This document shows, in pieces, positions 1 to 11,829 of a stretch of DNA of 64,000 nucleotides. Every line of letters starts with the position of its first letter. The first letter of the stretch is position 1. Below the pieces are notes generated by a model, which saw only the letters and a program-made list of their open reading frames with translations, was not told the DNA's origin and did no database searches. The DNA is from Synchiropus splendidus (Eukaryota; Chordata; Actinopteri; Syngnathiformes; Callionymidae), in the NCBI RefSeq assembly GCF_027744825.2, contig NC_071348.1:12805563-12869562 (forward strand), read 5' to 3'. A program made the position numbers and the translations under genes.

Positions 1-439
1 CAAAAAAGTCTTTTCTTCCAGAGATTTAGTCAAGCCAGCGTAGCAAACCTGCTATTCCTGGTTATTCCTGATCAAGCCTCTGCTGCGTCACAGTGGGAGT
101 CCATGCGGTGACCATGGCGACCGTGTCCGAGCCACAACAAGAAGAGTTTTGTGTAGAAGGGCAGATCCGCTCAACCCCACTCTGACTGGCCTCCTTTTGT
201 TTTGCCCACCATTTTCACTGGGCTCCTTAATGCCACACAGGTCTGCTGGTGATGTCAGCCATGTTGAATTTTAAACGGGTGCAGGTTGTCCCAACATGAG
301 GGTTGTTTACATCATGTTATCTGTGTCGACCCCCCAACCATCTGAGTGGGTTTCTGTGGAATGCTGAAACAGGATGGAGGATTTCCAAAGGGGGAGTGAC
401 AAGAGAGAGAGATAGAAAGTGGCAGAGAGAGAAGGAGGG

Positions 440-548
440 AGAGAGAGGGAGAGAGTCTATATATACATCCCAAAGAGCCTGGTGCTCACAGGCACAGCTG
501 GACAACTGGATCACTGGATTAAAGCCCACTGGATACTTTCTCAGAAAG
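440..548 (+). promoter_or_regulatory. TATA box and 5' untranslated exon of the first rapunzel-like gene
   Basis: A TATATATA run at 458-465 follows a purine-rich (GAGA) stretch. A good splice donor (AAAG then GTGAGT) begins at 549. The matching acceptor (polypyrimidine tract then CAG) ends at 2921, 39 bases before the ATG at 2961. This suggests a short non-coding first exon of roughly 490-548. The start point is inferred from TATA spacing, not observed. Confidence 0.5.
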
Positions 549-2921
549 GTGAGTCTTAAACCTGATCACACTTTTAGCTACTTCATCCGACATATATTTG
601 GAGAAAACTTCCTCCAAAAAAATTTGAAAACCAACATGGTGTGGAAAACAGAAGCAGGAGAGACAGACAGGTTGGCAAGAGGGAAGGGAAAGAATGCACA
701 ACTTCTTTAAAAGCCCCTTTCATGTCACTGTAAGAACAGCTCAGCTATATTAAAAGCTGCAATTGAAAAGTTGCTTTTTTTGCCACCATGTTGCATTAAA
801 AAGCAGGAACTGTTTGATCACTGATAAGAGGACTCGCCTATTTTTCCCTAAACATTTTTCTGAATTAAATTGACCAATGAATCAGAAGAAAACTAGTGCA
901 ATCTCAACGGAGTCATGTTCTTTAAACATAATAATAACAGTATTTTTTAGTGTAAAATGAAAAAAAGAAGGAGTCCAGGCATGTGACTGGATAAAGTCAA
1001 ATTAGCGTATTGAGAGGAAAGCTGTAAAATGACACCACTGAGCTCATCAGTGCGTCAATTACCGTCAAACTCTGTGAATTATAGCTTTTCTTTCCCACAC
1101 AAAACCCACGGTTTTAAAGTGTTAGGATTTAATTATTCATGAGTTAAGTGTGATTGTTGAACAAGTGCAGTGGTGGGGATTTTTTTTTTCCCTCCGTCAG
1201 ACTTGGGTGTGCCGTTTCTCACAACTGGATACGGACACCAGGGAATAGTTAGGTCATCTCCTGTGTGTAGTTTAAATAGAAAACTTTCGAAATGACATCC
1301 CTGTTTTCCCATGCTGTTAACATCTGTGTTTGCTCTGGCTCACTGCTATTGTTAGATCTGTCAAAAAAACAAAAAAAAATGGCCCACAGGGCCGCAGTAC
1401 TGCACAACGCAAGTCACGTCATAATTCACGAGTACACACTCTGTGTTTGATTCCACAGAATGTCTGTTTATGTAGCTCTTGTTGTGAGCGTTTTTTTTTA
1501 AACATGTCACCAAAGCTTTAAAAGAGTCCTTGTCATTTACTGAAGGCTTTGAGGGCGCGGCATGAAACTGGATGCCTACATGTTCAGACATGAACTGCTA
1601 TTGGCTTTATTGTAGGGTTTTGTTTGTCAGGAAAGTGTCCTGTGGAACCAGACTCTGTGGCAGGTGATTTTATGTGCTCCAAAGATGCGCCGCTGAGGCA
1701 CGGGGGCTTTATGAAGCATCTTTATGAAGCATCTTTCACTGCAAATAAGAATTTAAGTTTCATTCTGACAACAAATGCAGAAGTGATGCGAAAAGAAAAT
1801 GGCTGTTGGACAGTGAAATGGCGCAGTGAGATGAAAACAAACATCCACATCTGCAGTCTTTTCTTTTCTCGACCACTCTTCAGCTGGAAACAGATATTTT
1901 TACTTGCAACATGACCATGAGACATTTCAAGGCCAGTGGAAAGATAACGTCCCTTCATCAGGCTCTTTGTCTAGTGCAACCAACCTCCTTTTGAGATATC
2001 AAACACCTTCTTCAGTGGAGACCATTCTCAACCTATGTCCACCGAAAGAGGACCAGTCGATCTATTTTGGTCGTGGTCATAGCTGAAACAAGTGGCAAGA
2101 ATTGATCGATATCACTGATGAGTATAAGATACTTCATCATTCGATGGCCTCTCTGATAGATGTTTTCAGGCCGGTAAGCGGTTCTGAAAGGTGTTTTGGT
2201 GGATCAGATGTTTTTGGTCCAACCAACCGAGAGCACAAACTTTCACCAGTCATGTGTTTGATTGACTGATTTTATTATATCAAAAATGTCTGCTTGGAAC
2301 AAAAACCTGCACCTACTGTGGCTGTTTGTGGATCAGTTTCAGATCCTCGCTTGAGGGTCTCATGTTAGGGTGTCACCAGGTCTGTGGTCTTTCACAAGAG
2401 GGAGGATGGTTCAAGGGAAGCATTGTAGAACAGTGGTGAGACCAGCCACGGTACTGTATGGTTTGGAGACTGGACAAAAAGGCAGCGTTAGAAGAGTCAG
2501 GGTGTCAAGTGTCAGGTCATTGATGACTGGATCTGGAGGTCAGCTCCTTTGGAGTTTGGAGAAAAAGCGAGGGAGACCCAGATGGTTTGGACATCGAACA
2601 GAGAGAGAGGAGCCATGAAGAAGGCATGGTGAAAACAGGGGTGACTCGTGAGGATGTGCAAGCTAAGTCAAGGTGATGGAGTCCCAACACTTGATGGGAC
2701 TTTCCGAAGAAGAAGTTCCAGTTTTGATTGTCCACCAGTAAGAAATGAATGGCCAGAAAGCTCAAGCAACCAAATGGAAAGACTGTGTATCTACTCTGGT
2801 TTATTTATGAATCGTTGAGTCACAGTCAGTAAAGGGAAGTCTGGGACCACCTGTTGTTGGATGGAATGATTTTTGACTGAAAATGAAGAAGAACTTATGT
2901 TTTATTTTTTTCCTCTTTCAG
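549..2921 (+). other. inferred 5'-UTR intron of the first rapunzel-like gene
   Basis: Stretch between the donor at 549 and the acceptor ending at 2921. Apart from a decayed LINE piece near 2340-2640 I see only AT-rich non-coding DNA. The open frames in it (for example 1330-1521 and 1624-1914) have no recognisable domain and low-complexity composition. Confidence 0.45.
2340..2640 (+). mobile_element. decayed non-LTR retrotransposon fragment (reverse transcriptase C-terminal region)
   Basis: The translated fragments TVVRPATVLYGLETG (about 2420-2470) and GRPRWFGHRTERE (about 2570-2610) resemble the end of the reverse transcriptase region of fish RTE/L2-like LINEs (VVRPA..LYG.E and LRWFGH-type motifs). 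The frame is broken and only about 300 bp remain. The clade is uncertain. Confidence 0.4.
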
Positions 2922-2960
2922 GACGGTGAAAGCTGACTGTGCACTTCAAACAGACCAACC

Positions 2961-4142
2961 ATGAATGCCGTAGCAGACTGGCTCGTCCAGAACCGGGACA
3001 AGATTGAGAAAGGGGTAGAGATCATGGGGCAGGCCTCAGAGGTGCTGGCCTCCACAGTGGGCCAGCTTCACCCAATCCTAGAGGCTGTATTCGTGGCCTC
3101 CTCTGAGATACTCAGCAACCCAGAAGGCAAAGAGGCTCGATACCTGAGTGAGCAGTTCAGTCTGGTGAATCAGCAACTCGAAGGTATCCAAGATGAGATC
3201 GATCAAATTGCCCTGGAGCTTCAGAGAACATCGATGAACAAGCAGAACTTCGATCGCGAGGCACAGATGCTCAGCCAGTATGAGAAGTTCCAGGATTTTG
3301 TCAATGCAAAGCCCAAATTCAAGGAGAAGAAAATGGAGAAGTTTCTGAGCCATTACGAGAACACAGACAGTGACTTGAACTTGGACGCGCTCTACTACGC
3401 CGTCACCGGAGAGAATACAACAGGAGATCCATTGCTGGAGACCGTGGTCAGCACCGAGCAGCGCAGCAGACGGGCAGTTGAGGATTTCTGCGCTCGGCTA
3501 AAGAAGCTGTTTGTGGTGGGCATTATTGCTGTGATGGGCCACGCTGCTCTCAAGGAGGGGGCAGTGGGAGAGGAGATGGTGAAGAAGTGGCAGAGTCGAA
3601 TGGAGGAAGTAGAGAAGAGAATGAAAGCAGCAGTAGATGAATGCACGGAGAACTTTGCAGATCAGGCCAAGCTGGACTTGGAGCACCTGCTTCAGGAGAG
3701 TCCAGGACCTGTTAACCCCGAGTTCACCAAAAAACTTCTGGATACACTGGTAAAGAAATACGACTGGGTGGCCTGGTCCATCAGAGCTTTCAACGACAAG
3801 GAGCGCATTTTCTTTTTCAACTGGCTGGCAGGGAAGAAGTACCACGGCAGTCGTGGCGCCAACTGGTTTGACATTCTGACCAAAAGCAAGATCAATGTTG
3901 TGGTCTCATTCTGTGTTGAGCCGAAACCCATCAACAAGAGTGAAATTCTTGAGCTTATTGAGCAGCAGAAGATGAAGGGGAACATGATCACTGTGGCTCA
4001 GTCAGTGAGCAAGAGCTTCCCCAACTGTCTGGTCCACGCAGTCAGCCATTACAAGGAGGTGGTGGAGTCCAACAACTTCGATGTGGACTGTTATTACTAC
4101 GCAAAACACAAACGCGCGTACATGTGTATTCACCCTGAGTAA
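2961..4142 (+). CDS. rpz-like: rapunzel-like protein (393 aa), first copy
   Basis: Single coding exon of 393 codons starting at an ATG 39 bases after a good splice acceptor. It belongs to the fish rapunzel (rpz) family; a dominant zebrafish rpz mutation causes skeletal and fin overgrowth, and the molecular role is unknown. Family signatures shared with the copy at 10654 are NAKPKF (115-120), AVTGEN (147-152), VEDFCARLKKLF (173-184), GHAALK (193-198) and KKYDWV.WS (265-273). There is no signal peptide. The N-terminal 110 residues look like long amphipathic helices. Residues about 183-197 (LFVVGIIAVMGHAAL) form a hydrophobic helix inside an otherwise charged protein, followed by a charged coiled-coil-like stretch (205-245) and a mixed C-terminal domain with several Cys and Tyr. 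The frame is intact. Which named zebrafish paralogue (rpz to rpz5) it matches cannot be decided by eye. Confidence 0.9.
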   Translation: MNAVADWLVQNRDKIEKGVEIMGQASEVLASTVGQLHPILEAVFVASSEILSNPEGKEARYLSEQFSLVNQQLEGIQDEIDQIALELQRTSMNKQNFDREAQMLSQYEKFQDFVNAKPKFKEKKMEKFLSHYENTDSDLNLDALYYAVTGENTTGDPLLETVVSTEQRSRRAVEDFCARLKKLFVVGIIAVMGHAALKEGAVGEEMVKKWQSRMEEVEKRMKAAVDECTENFADQAKLDLEHLLQESPGPVNPEFTKKLLDTLVKKYDWVAWSIRAFNDKERIFFFNWLAGKKYHGSRGANWFDILTKSKINVVVSFCVEPKPINKSEILELIEQQKMKGNMITVAQSVSKSFPNCLVHAVSHYKEVVESNNFDVDCYYYAKHKRAYMCIHPE

Positions 4143-5019
4143 TTAGCCTGCTGTGTGTTATCAATGCCGCTGGTGAATTTCAAGTTGATTCAAAATGTAC
4201 ATTGTTTACATTTCGCCCTTTATCGTTGGGTGTTGATATGCAAATGTTTTATATAATTTTCACATGCAGTTTTTGTTCAACTTGTCAGCTGTTTAATGTG
4301 AAAAGATAATCAAATCAAAACACCTTTCAATGTTGAATATTCCTTTAATTCCCTCAACAGATATTAGCTTATTACATTACATTCTGTAATAACCGTCGAC
4401 AACAGTCCATACTGCACACATTTTCATCCGCAGAAACACTAAGAAGTCATTTCAAAAGTGAAACGCTTTTCACACATTGCTGAGCTAACATTGGAAGCTG
4501 AAGGGAAAAGCAAACCAAAATTGCGAAGCATATCTAGCAACATGATGCAATACTACAATGGAATACATTCAAACTGCATTGGAACTCCTTAAATGTAATA
4601 TAACTAACTTCTGAATTACGGTAATGTACGAGCCCTGATTTTTAAAGAGCGCTTTTTGTACCAGATTAGCCTGTTCCTTATGAAATCACACTGCCTTTAA
4701 ATGGTATTTAATACACATATTTAATCAAAAGCAGGTACTTATTGATTATGTTTACTTCTCATATGTCTTTTGGAAAGCTTGAAACTCGATTTCTCTCCCT
4801 GGTGATTAGGTTCCATTTCCATCAAACTCCAAATCTCCACTGACTTGCAATTATTCACAATTACGTAATAATAAATGAGTCCAAAACAATGGCCTTAAAT
4901 CAAGATATGTACAGAACAGTATGTGTTCCAGATCCAAATGTTTCAGCTGCTTTGTGTGAAACTCTATGCTGCTCCACTATCTCTGAAGATACATGTAAAT
5001 TCTGTTAATTTGTAATAAA
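4143..5019 (+). terminator. 3' UTR and polyadenylation signal of the first rapunzel-like gene
   Basis: AT-rich, non-coding. An AATAAA at 5014-5019, with a second A-rich ATAAA just after, lies about 870 bases past the stop and is the best candidate cleavage signal. Confidence 0.5.
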
Positions 5020-5689
5020 AATAAAGAAAGAAAGTGGACTGTGCAATGTTTTTATTTTTCCTAACTGAATTCATTTGTGTCTCATTGACTCACACGTTTT
5101 CATATTTGCTGAGAAAGCAAGCTAAGTTCTATTTTATATTATGAAATGGACCACAGATTCTGGACTTTTGCATGATGTAATACAGGAACCGCCAACCCTG
5201 CACCAGTATTAACACCTTTAGCAGCAGCTGTCTTTATTTCAAATGAACCTTGAATATCTTTCTCTAAAGCTAATAAAACAATGTTTATGGGTGTAACTTA
5301 TACAGAAAAGTCACTGACTGATCAGTCAACCACGAGTTTGGCCATGAGACATGTTACAAGTCAGGGAAAACATGGGAAATAATCATGTAAGTAAGTAATT
5401 TACGTAGTCTCCCTCACCACATTTCAGATATATTTGTGCGACTTTACGGTCTCCACACTGAGATTTTAAATTATTTCAAGGTTACTTTGACACTACTTCC
5501 TGTAAACAAACAAAATGGCGACTTTTTTTCTGACCGTTTTTCCAACTGAGTAGGTGTGTAATACCTTGGAAATGAGCGTTTGAAGAGGACTTCTTTGCCA
5601 AGTGGGTGGGGAGTCGTTTGTGTAGTAACGGGCTGTGACTGCCATGGATTTTTTTTGGGCCACACACACAACTTTTTGTTATTACTTGT

Positions 5690-5793
5690 CAGACTGGGTG
5701 TGTCCCAGCGAGACGACACGGGATCACGTGACCCAAAGGAAGCCGAGCCTTCCGCGACTGTGTGACGGTGTTTCTCCCGCAAACTCGTGAAAG
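5690..5793 (+). promoter_or_regulatory. CpG-richer promoter-like segment with palindromic E-box; possible first exon of the second rapunzel-like gene
   Basis: Unlike the AT-rich surroundings, this stretch has many CpGs, a perfect TCACGTGA palindrome at 5724-5731 and a splice-donor-like AAAG/GTACGT at 5793/5794. It could be the promoter and non-coding exon 1 of the rapunzel-like gene at 10654, mirroring the two-exon layout of the first copy (acceptor CACCAG ending near 10631). No transcript evidence is available. A separate non-coding transcript is also possible. Confidence 0.3.
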
Positions 5794-6811
5794 GTACGTT
5801 TATAAATCATAAACGATTGTATATTGTTCTGGACAGTAATTTAAACGGAGGTCTGTGTCGGTTTGAGATTGTTCAAAGTTCGAGGAAACAAAGTTCTTAC
5901 CACCGCCCTCTTACGTAATGGAACTTTTCAATTCGGTCTTTAAACTACTTTACTTTTAACTACTTTAACCTCGTTTTTTCGGTAACGGGTTCTATGTTTA
6001 ACTAACGAATGAATTACGATTCGTAATGACTGACATGGCTTACAATGACCTCAGTTGTCAAGTTTGATATCGCTGAGGAAGAACTACTTTTTCTTTTTCA
6101 AGTTTCTTTTTCGCACTTGGGTGTTAAACTGCGTGTTTGTTTCGCTTCCCTGTCCTTCAAACGTAAAACGATCCAATTAAAGCTCTTGTACGAACCAGAT
6201 CAATACAGTTTCCATTAAGGAGACGCATTAACAGGCTGTTTACTTTCTGACGCAGACGGGCGGACGGACCGTCGTGGAGGATCTGAACATGAATGAAACC
6301 AGATTGGCTTCTGTTCAGTATGTTATGACAACATGTAAAATAGTTTTGGTCAACAACGTCAGTTTACAATTCCATTATGACAGCCTGTAAAATATATCTA
6401 CTTCAGCTGCAGTGGTCAGTACCGAGCCATTGTGGTTGAAGTGAGATCAGCAGTGCAGGGTTCTGTGTGCGTGTGTTGAAGTCACCACAAGTGTCAGGTG
6501 AGATCTGTCTGTGGTCAGCACCGTACAGTATATCCAACAAACTATCTAAGTTTGCTGTTGTGCTAAAGGCTTGTTTATGTTCTTGAATGACTCCTCAAGT
6601 GAAGCTGTCACTTTATTTTGAATGATTTATTCATGAGACAGCTTCACCTAAGGCATTTGGCGGCTGTAGGTTTATGTGCATCACACATATCCAACTCAGG
6701 ACATGAGGGCCAAAATAGCTTAAATTAACACCACTTGATATTGATGGAGTCAAGAGTCCAACTAAATATAATTGGTGCCACAACTTTTCAAAAGTAAATA
6801 CAAATGATACG

Positions 6812-7549
6812 TGCAGTGGTGCCTCGGCTTTCGAACGTCTCGGAATTCGAACAAAAATTTCAAGATTTTTTTCTTTGGATTTCGAACGAAAATCCAGAAA
6901 TCCAGAACTCGTACTCCCCCGAAAAAAGCCAGAAAAAACATAATGCGCGCGGCCCGATCAGCTGACCCACGACGCGCTTTGTTATTGTGTATAACGCAGC
7001 CTCTGTATGCAGACGTGTCCCGTTAGCTACATTTACTGACTGTTTTTTCTTCATATTGAGGTGTAAAACCTTTCCTGTCTCTGCACTGGACCGTGGTAGA
7101 GGGTCACAGGGGAGGTGCTCACTCTCAACACCTCCGAGGCTGGAGCGCTCACTCCAGGGTTTGATGTCCTGTTGTGGGCTGGAGCTGGGACAGGGATGAG
7201 GCGAGTCTGGGACAGAGCGTTACTTGGTTTATGACTTTGTCACAGCCAAACTGCACAGAAGCGCACATTCAGAGCTGGACACGCACCGGGCACCTCTTCA
7301 CTTCTGGAGAGACGTCACTCACTCAGCAACCCCTCCCACATGCAGCGGCCACACACATAGAGGAACAGCCCACCCGCAGCAGACACTCTATATTCACTCC
7401 TACAAAAGCCTTTTTTAAGGCTTGGAACGCATTATTTCTTTTTCCATTCATTGCAATGGGTAAAATCTATTCAGAATTCGAACAATTTGCTTCTCGAACG
7501 GCCGTCTGGAACGGATTGGATTGTGGTCGAGAACCGAGGCACCACTGTA
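6812..7549 (+). mobile_element. hAT-type non-autonomous element, copy 1
   Basis: About 738 bp with terminal inverted repeats: CAGTGGTGCCTCGG at 6814, and its reverse complement ending ..CCGAGGCACCACTG at 7547. Next to each end are TTCGAAC-type sub-terminal repeats. Copies occur at 15038-15728 (opposite orientation) and 55792-56934. No transposase is encoded; open frames here are chance. A clear target duplication is not visible at this copy. Confidence 0.75.
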
Positions 7550-10500
7550 TAACAAATTAATAATATTAAAATACATAAATATACAATAAGTTGGTGTAAA
7601 AAGTAAAACACAAATGTCATAATTCATTTGCAAACTTTAATAGTTTTAAAATGATTTTTAAATCATTTGAGCTCGACTACAGCAGTCATATTTAATTTTA
7701 TTTACAATTGTATTGTGATTCTCTCCTGACTTGCCATGCTGCTTCATGTTAGACTGTCCCGGCTTCCACAATATGAATATATTCAAGGTAGTTTTTCTTT
7801 CTGTTAACAAAACATTTGTGTAAATAAAGTCCCCAATGTTCCAATACTGGCACAGCTGTATGTTTTAGGAAAGAAAAGAGATAGTATCAACATTTGGTTC
7901 TCTCAGTCGTTCGAGCTGCAGATGCACCTGAAGCACTGAAAATGAGATTCCTTCTGCCTCAGCTCTTTGTGTTCTCCTGTCCAACGGTGAATTATCTGCA
8001 CTCAGACTGCAGCTACACGACCCGAGAGACAAAAGAGCATCCGTGGAAAACATGAATCACAGTTGAAATGCTGCTAAATCAAATAACGTAGAGGAAGATC
8101 TCATCGCTTCCCCAAAGCAGATAAAAATAGAACAATGAGAAATAAGCATTTAGAGTGGGTGAATAACAACATTGAACAGATACGCTCAAGTATTACACAA
8201 TATTGTATCGATATTTTCACCGAAATTTTGCAATACTTCAGTGTGTGATATTGTCTTAATATTTTAACTATATTGATAGTGATACTTTGGTATGTTGCTA
8301 CATTTGGACTGAGGTCATAGCAATAATCTTCTTTTCAAGCACATAATATTGTACTGCATTATCTGACTCCCCTTTAAATTAGTGGCTCTTGTCAAAATAC
8401 AAAAAATAATTCTATTTCTTAACCTACAGTATTGCGATATATCGCACTAATCTTGTATCGGAATATGTATAGTATCGCAAGATACCTGCCAATGCACAGC
8501 CGGATAGAGTTTTCATTCTGCAGGTCCAGACCAACTGACCACTGAAACGAAAGTCTGACCAAATGAGCCTTTATCACATATTTTACTACTTTAAAAATGT
8601 GTTTTATTACGATGAAATAAGTTTCAATGAAATCAAAAACTGTGTTAGTTGTGTCTTAGCAGTTCACTTTCTCAGCTCAACTCTGGCTTGTCCAGTTCCT
8701 TCATTAGATTCCTACTGAATTGCCTCTATAGGAAGCAAAAGGAATGTGGTCATTTTGCTTTCAGGTGACAGTTTTTCATTTTGGAATAGGTTGAATCGAC
8801 AAAAGAGGGCCACCCCGCACCAACCAAAAAACAGATGAGCAACATATTGGAAGCGATTCATTTCATATTGCATCATTAGCATTTCAGGAAAACTGATGGA
8901 GATGTTGTTTCAGTGGTGACTGTGAGAGGTGCTCCTCTCTCTCACTGCAGTCCTCCGCTGCTGAGCCAGATGAATCCTCCCGGGGGACAAACCTCAGCAG
9001 CCAGATAAGCAAGCTGACAAATTATTTTCCATTGTCTAGTTGCCGTGGTAACCTGCTGAGATTCATCGGCCACAGGCTCCTCGCACAGCAAGTTTAACCT
9101 CTTCCACTTAATCACTTCCCACACCCACAGCTCTGCTATTGGCTTGAGAGGGACGATGGAAATTGCTATTGCTGTTTCTGCAAACTGCTGGAGGATTGTT
9201 TGAGGGGGGAAAAAAGTCCTTCGAAAGATATGTCTGGACATGTCCAGTCAGTTTTAGTTCCTTACAGAGGTGTGTCTTCAAATAAAATATTAATCCAGAG
9301 CAAACAAACTTTATAGAGGTCGGTGAGTCTCACATTAGCCATTTACACGTCACAACGTGCTTGAAGGCTTTGAAGACAAGCTTTCAACTGAAAAGCCATT
9401 CGTCAGACAGCTGAAAACAAATCATTATTATTATGTCACATATATATTATCTTTATCTGTGGAGGTGTGAATAGAAGAATTTCCTAGTGTGTGTCTGGAG
9501 ACATGGCTTGCACATTGAATAATAGAAAACAGTAATAAATCCAGTCTGATATTACAAAAGTATTTTACAACTGGTGTGCGTTTTGCTGTTTGCGAGAGTG
9601 TCGCAGTGCCACTTGCATGTTAGCTCGTCGATGTTCTGCGGAAAACCCTGCTGTGCCTGTCGAAAAATGTCCTGCGAAATTAGATGTTTTTCAATGAACA
9701 AAGATAGTAACTGTCAACAATTCACCCAGAAATGTTGCCTACAGTTGGTGTGTATAACGTCCCACTAAATGGTGGAACATTAGCGTGTTTCTATACCAAG
9801 CAAACTAAAGTTCATGTCAGCTGAATGATATGCAGAATACTTTGTTACATACCGTGGTTCATGGTGTGCAGATTTAGTTGCAACTAAGAATTATTATGTC
9901 AGTAGACATGAAACATTTAGGGGTTGGCGAACACGTAAACAGCATGAAAATAAATCTAAATACAAATTTATGTAAATTGTAGGTAGTGTTTTTAAACCTT
10001 ATATTTGAGTTTCAATTGCTCGTAATGTAGTGTGTGTCCCTTAAAGTGTCCTTCATGAAAAGGTCCCACACTTTCAACGTTTTGGGTCGCGACAGTCATG
10101 TAGGTGCAGCAACTTGTTAACCCATCAGTGACTAGTTACTCCTTTGCTTGGGAATAGTTAACTGTCTTTTCACCCTCTAAGAAGAAATATTGATGTACTG
10201 TTGAGCTAAATGTCTCTCAGTCTGTACTTCCATTTCTACGTGTTCATGAGGCATGTACAGGAGTGTTTCAGTAGCTAGCATGAATTCAGAACTATACGTT
10301 TCTCCTCACACTTCACTGAAGTTGTGTTTTCTTCCCAGCTGAAAAATGGTTTAAAAGTCTCTGTCAGTTAACACATAGTTAACTGACGTGCCGTTCAGCC
10401 CATATAGTCTTCCGTCACTGCTGAATTCTTTAGCTCAGTTGACTCATTGCTCACTGGGTGTGACCAGCACCAGCTCACTTGACTCTCTCTGTCTTATCAG

Positions 10501-10630
10501 TTTTTGCTGTGTTGTAAGAGGAGCTAGCGAACAGGCCGCAGTCCACTCTCTTCAGAGCTCAGCAGTAAGTAAGACTGGACTCACTGTTTTTCAAATTTCA
10601 CTCTGTAATGAATTCACATTTCTGACACCA
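7550..10630. other. non-coding interval, probably intron or intergenic
   Basis: No gene seen. It holds a repeat near 8180-8505 (listed separately). The remainder is unremarkable AT-rich sequence. If 5690-5793 is exon 1 of the second rapunzel-like gene, this lies in its first intron. Confidence 0.5.
8180..8505. repeat. probable dispersed MITE-like repeat with ATCG/CGAT-rich ends
   Basis: The left part carries TATTGTATCGATATTTT and the right part GCGATATATCGC and GTATCGGAATATG. This is a composition I associate with a common fish interspersed repeat. There is no coding capacity and only one copy in the window, so it is a weak call. Confidence 0.3.
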
Positions 10631-10653
10631 GATTCAAGGAAACCAAAGTGACG

Positions 10654-11829
10654 ATGGCCAACCAGCTACAGCAGCTCGTAGCAGAGAAGAAGGACATGGT
10701 TGAGACTGTGATGGAGGTCTTTGAACAGGGGGCTGAAGTGGTGGCCAGCATCGCGGGAGACCTCTTCCCAGTCTTCGCCATTGCTGCTCCCATTGTCAAG
10801 CTCGCTCTGGACAACGTGGAGAGCAAAGAGGCCGTGTTCATGAAGGAGCAGTTTCAAAAGGTCCGTGAGCGCCTCGAGGTGGTCTCAGAAGAAATTAAGC
10901 GCATCAATGATGAGGTCAAGAAGAGCGGAGCAGATTCCGCCTATTTCTCTGTGGAGGAAAACATCACAAACCAGTTCCGGAAGTACATGGACATCCTCAA
11001 CGCCAAACCAAAGTTCCGAGAGGTCAAGAAGAAGACTTTTCTGGATCATTTTGCCCAAACCGGCGGCGATAAAAACCTGAACACCCTCTACAATGCTGTG
11101 ACCGGTGAGAACTTCTCCGGAGAGTCCGTGCTGGAGATCACTCTGAACTTCGAGCAGAAAAGCCGACGGCCAGTGGAGGATTTCTGTGCCAGGCTGAAGA
11201 AGCTGTTCTGCATCGGGCTCATCGCCTTGCTGGGTCACGCTGCTCTCAAGGGCTATGATGAGGAGGAGGTACTCCTCAAAGACTGGGGGGAGAAGATGAA
11301 GATCGTCCAGGAAAAAATGAATGCTGTTATTCTGGAATGTGTAGAGGGATTCCCTAAACAAGCTGAGCTGGATTCACGTCGGCTGGTTCGTGACCAGCCA
11401 AACTTGAGCCACCAGCAGCTCGCTGATGCTCTCATAGAAAGCCTCAAGAAGAAGTACGACTGGGTGGGCTGGTCAGTGCGAGTATTCAAGTCGCCCAGTG
11501 GCCTCTTCGCCCAGAGGAAAGAGTTCCACAGTGCGACAGGAAAGAGTCGCTTCCAGGTCCCTTCATCGGACGAGAAACTGAACGTGGTGGTGTCTTACAG
11601 CTCGTCCCCTGAGCCGCTCGACAAGAACCACATACAGCAGGTGATCCTCAGCCAAAAGAAACTTGCAGTGGTCGGTCTCAGCGAGCTCCTGTTCGAGAAG
11701 ATGCCTGGTGACTGTGTCGTCCACACGGTGAAGACCAGTAAAGATCTGGCCTGTTCCTGGAGCTTCACTGAGGAGCTTCACTACTGGGTGGAGCATAAAA
11801 ACATCTACGTCTGTGTTCACTCAGCGTGA
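10654..11829 (+). CDS. rpz-like: rapunzel-like protein (391 aa), second copy
   Basis: Single coding exon. The first ATG is at 10654; an in-frame GTG six bases upstream is not needed. The protein is 391 aa, close in length to the copy at 2961 and clearly homologous: NAKPKF, NLNTLYNAVTGEN, RRPVEDFCARLKKLF, GHAALK and KKYDWVGWSVRVF occur in the same order and spacing. The conserved hydrophobic helix (LFCIGLIALLGHAAL, roughly residues 185-199) is kept. A second moderately hydrophobic stretch lies near residues 26-55 (VVASIAGDLFPVFAIAAPIVKLAL), as in copy 1. The codons are more GC-rich than the flanks, as expected for an active gene. Function is unknown; the family is described mainly in fish. An acceptor CACCAG ends at about 10631. 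The upstream exon is either the segment near 5700 or lies just before 10564 (a 68-bp intron starting GTAAGT). Confidence 0.9.
   Translation: MANQLQQLVAEKKDMVETVMEVFEQGAEVVASIAGDLFPVFAIAAPIVKLALDNVESKEAVFMKEQFQKVRERLEVVSEEIKRINDEVKKSGADSAYFSVEENITNQFRKYMDILNAKPKFREVKKKTFLDHFAQTGGDKNLNTLYNAVTGENFSGESVLEITLNFEQKSRRPVEDFCARLKKLFCIGLIALLGHAALKGYDEEEVLLKDWGEKMKIVQEKMNAVILECVEGFPKQAELDSRRLVRDQPNLSHQQLADALIESLKKKYDWVGWSVRVFKSPSGLFAQRKEFHSATGKSRFQVPSSDEKLNVVVSYSSSPEPLDKNHIQQVILSQKKLAVVGLSELLFEKMPGDCVVHTVKTSKDLACSWSFTEELHYWVEHKNIYVCVHSA

Noticed and set aside
303..710. 135-codon open frame at the left edge
   Set aside because: It spans a TATA box and crosses a good splice donor at 549; composition is GAGA-rich low complexity with no domain.
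7174..7560. 128-codon open frame as a gene
   Set aside because: Lies within a non-coding hAT-type element; the other two copies break the frame.
10648..10653. GTG start two codons upstream for the second rapunzel-like gene
   Set aside because: Eukaryotic gene; the ATG at 10654 begins the family-like N-terminus, and the GTG reading is an artefact of permissive start calling.
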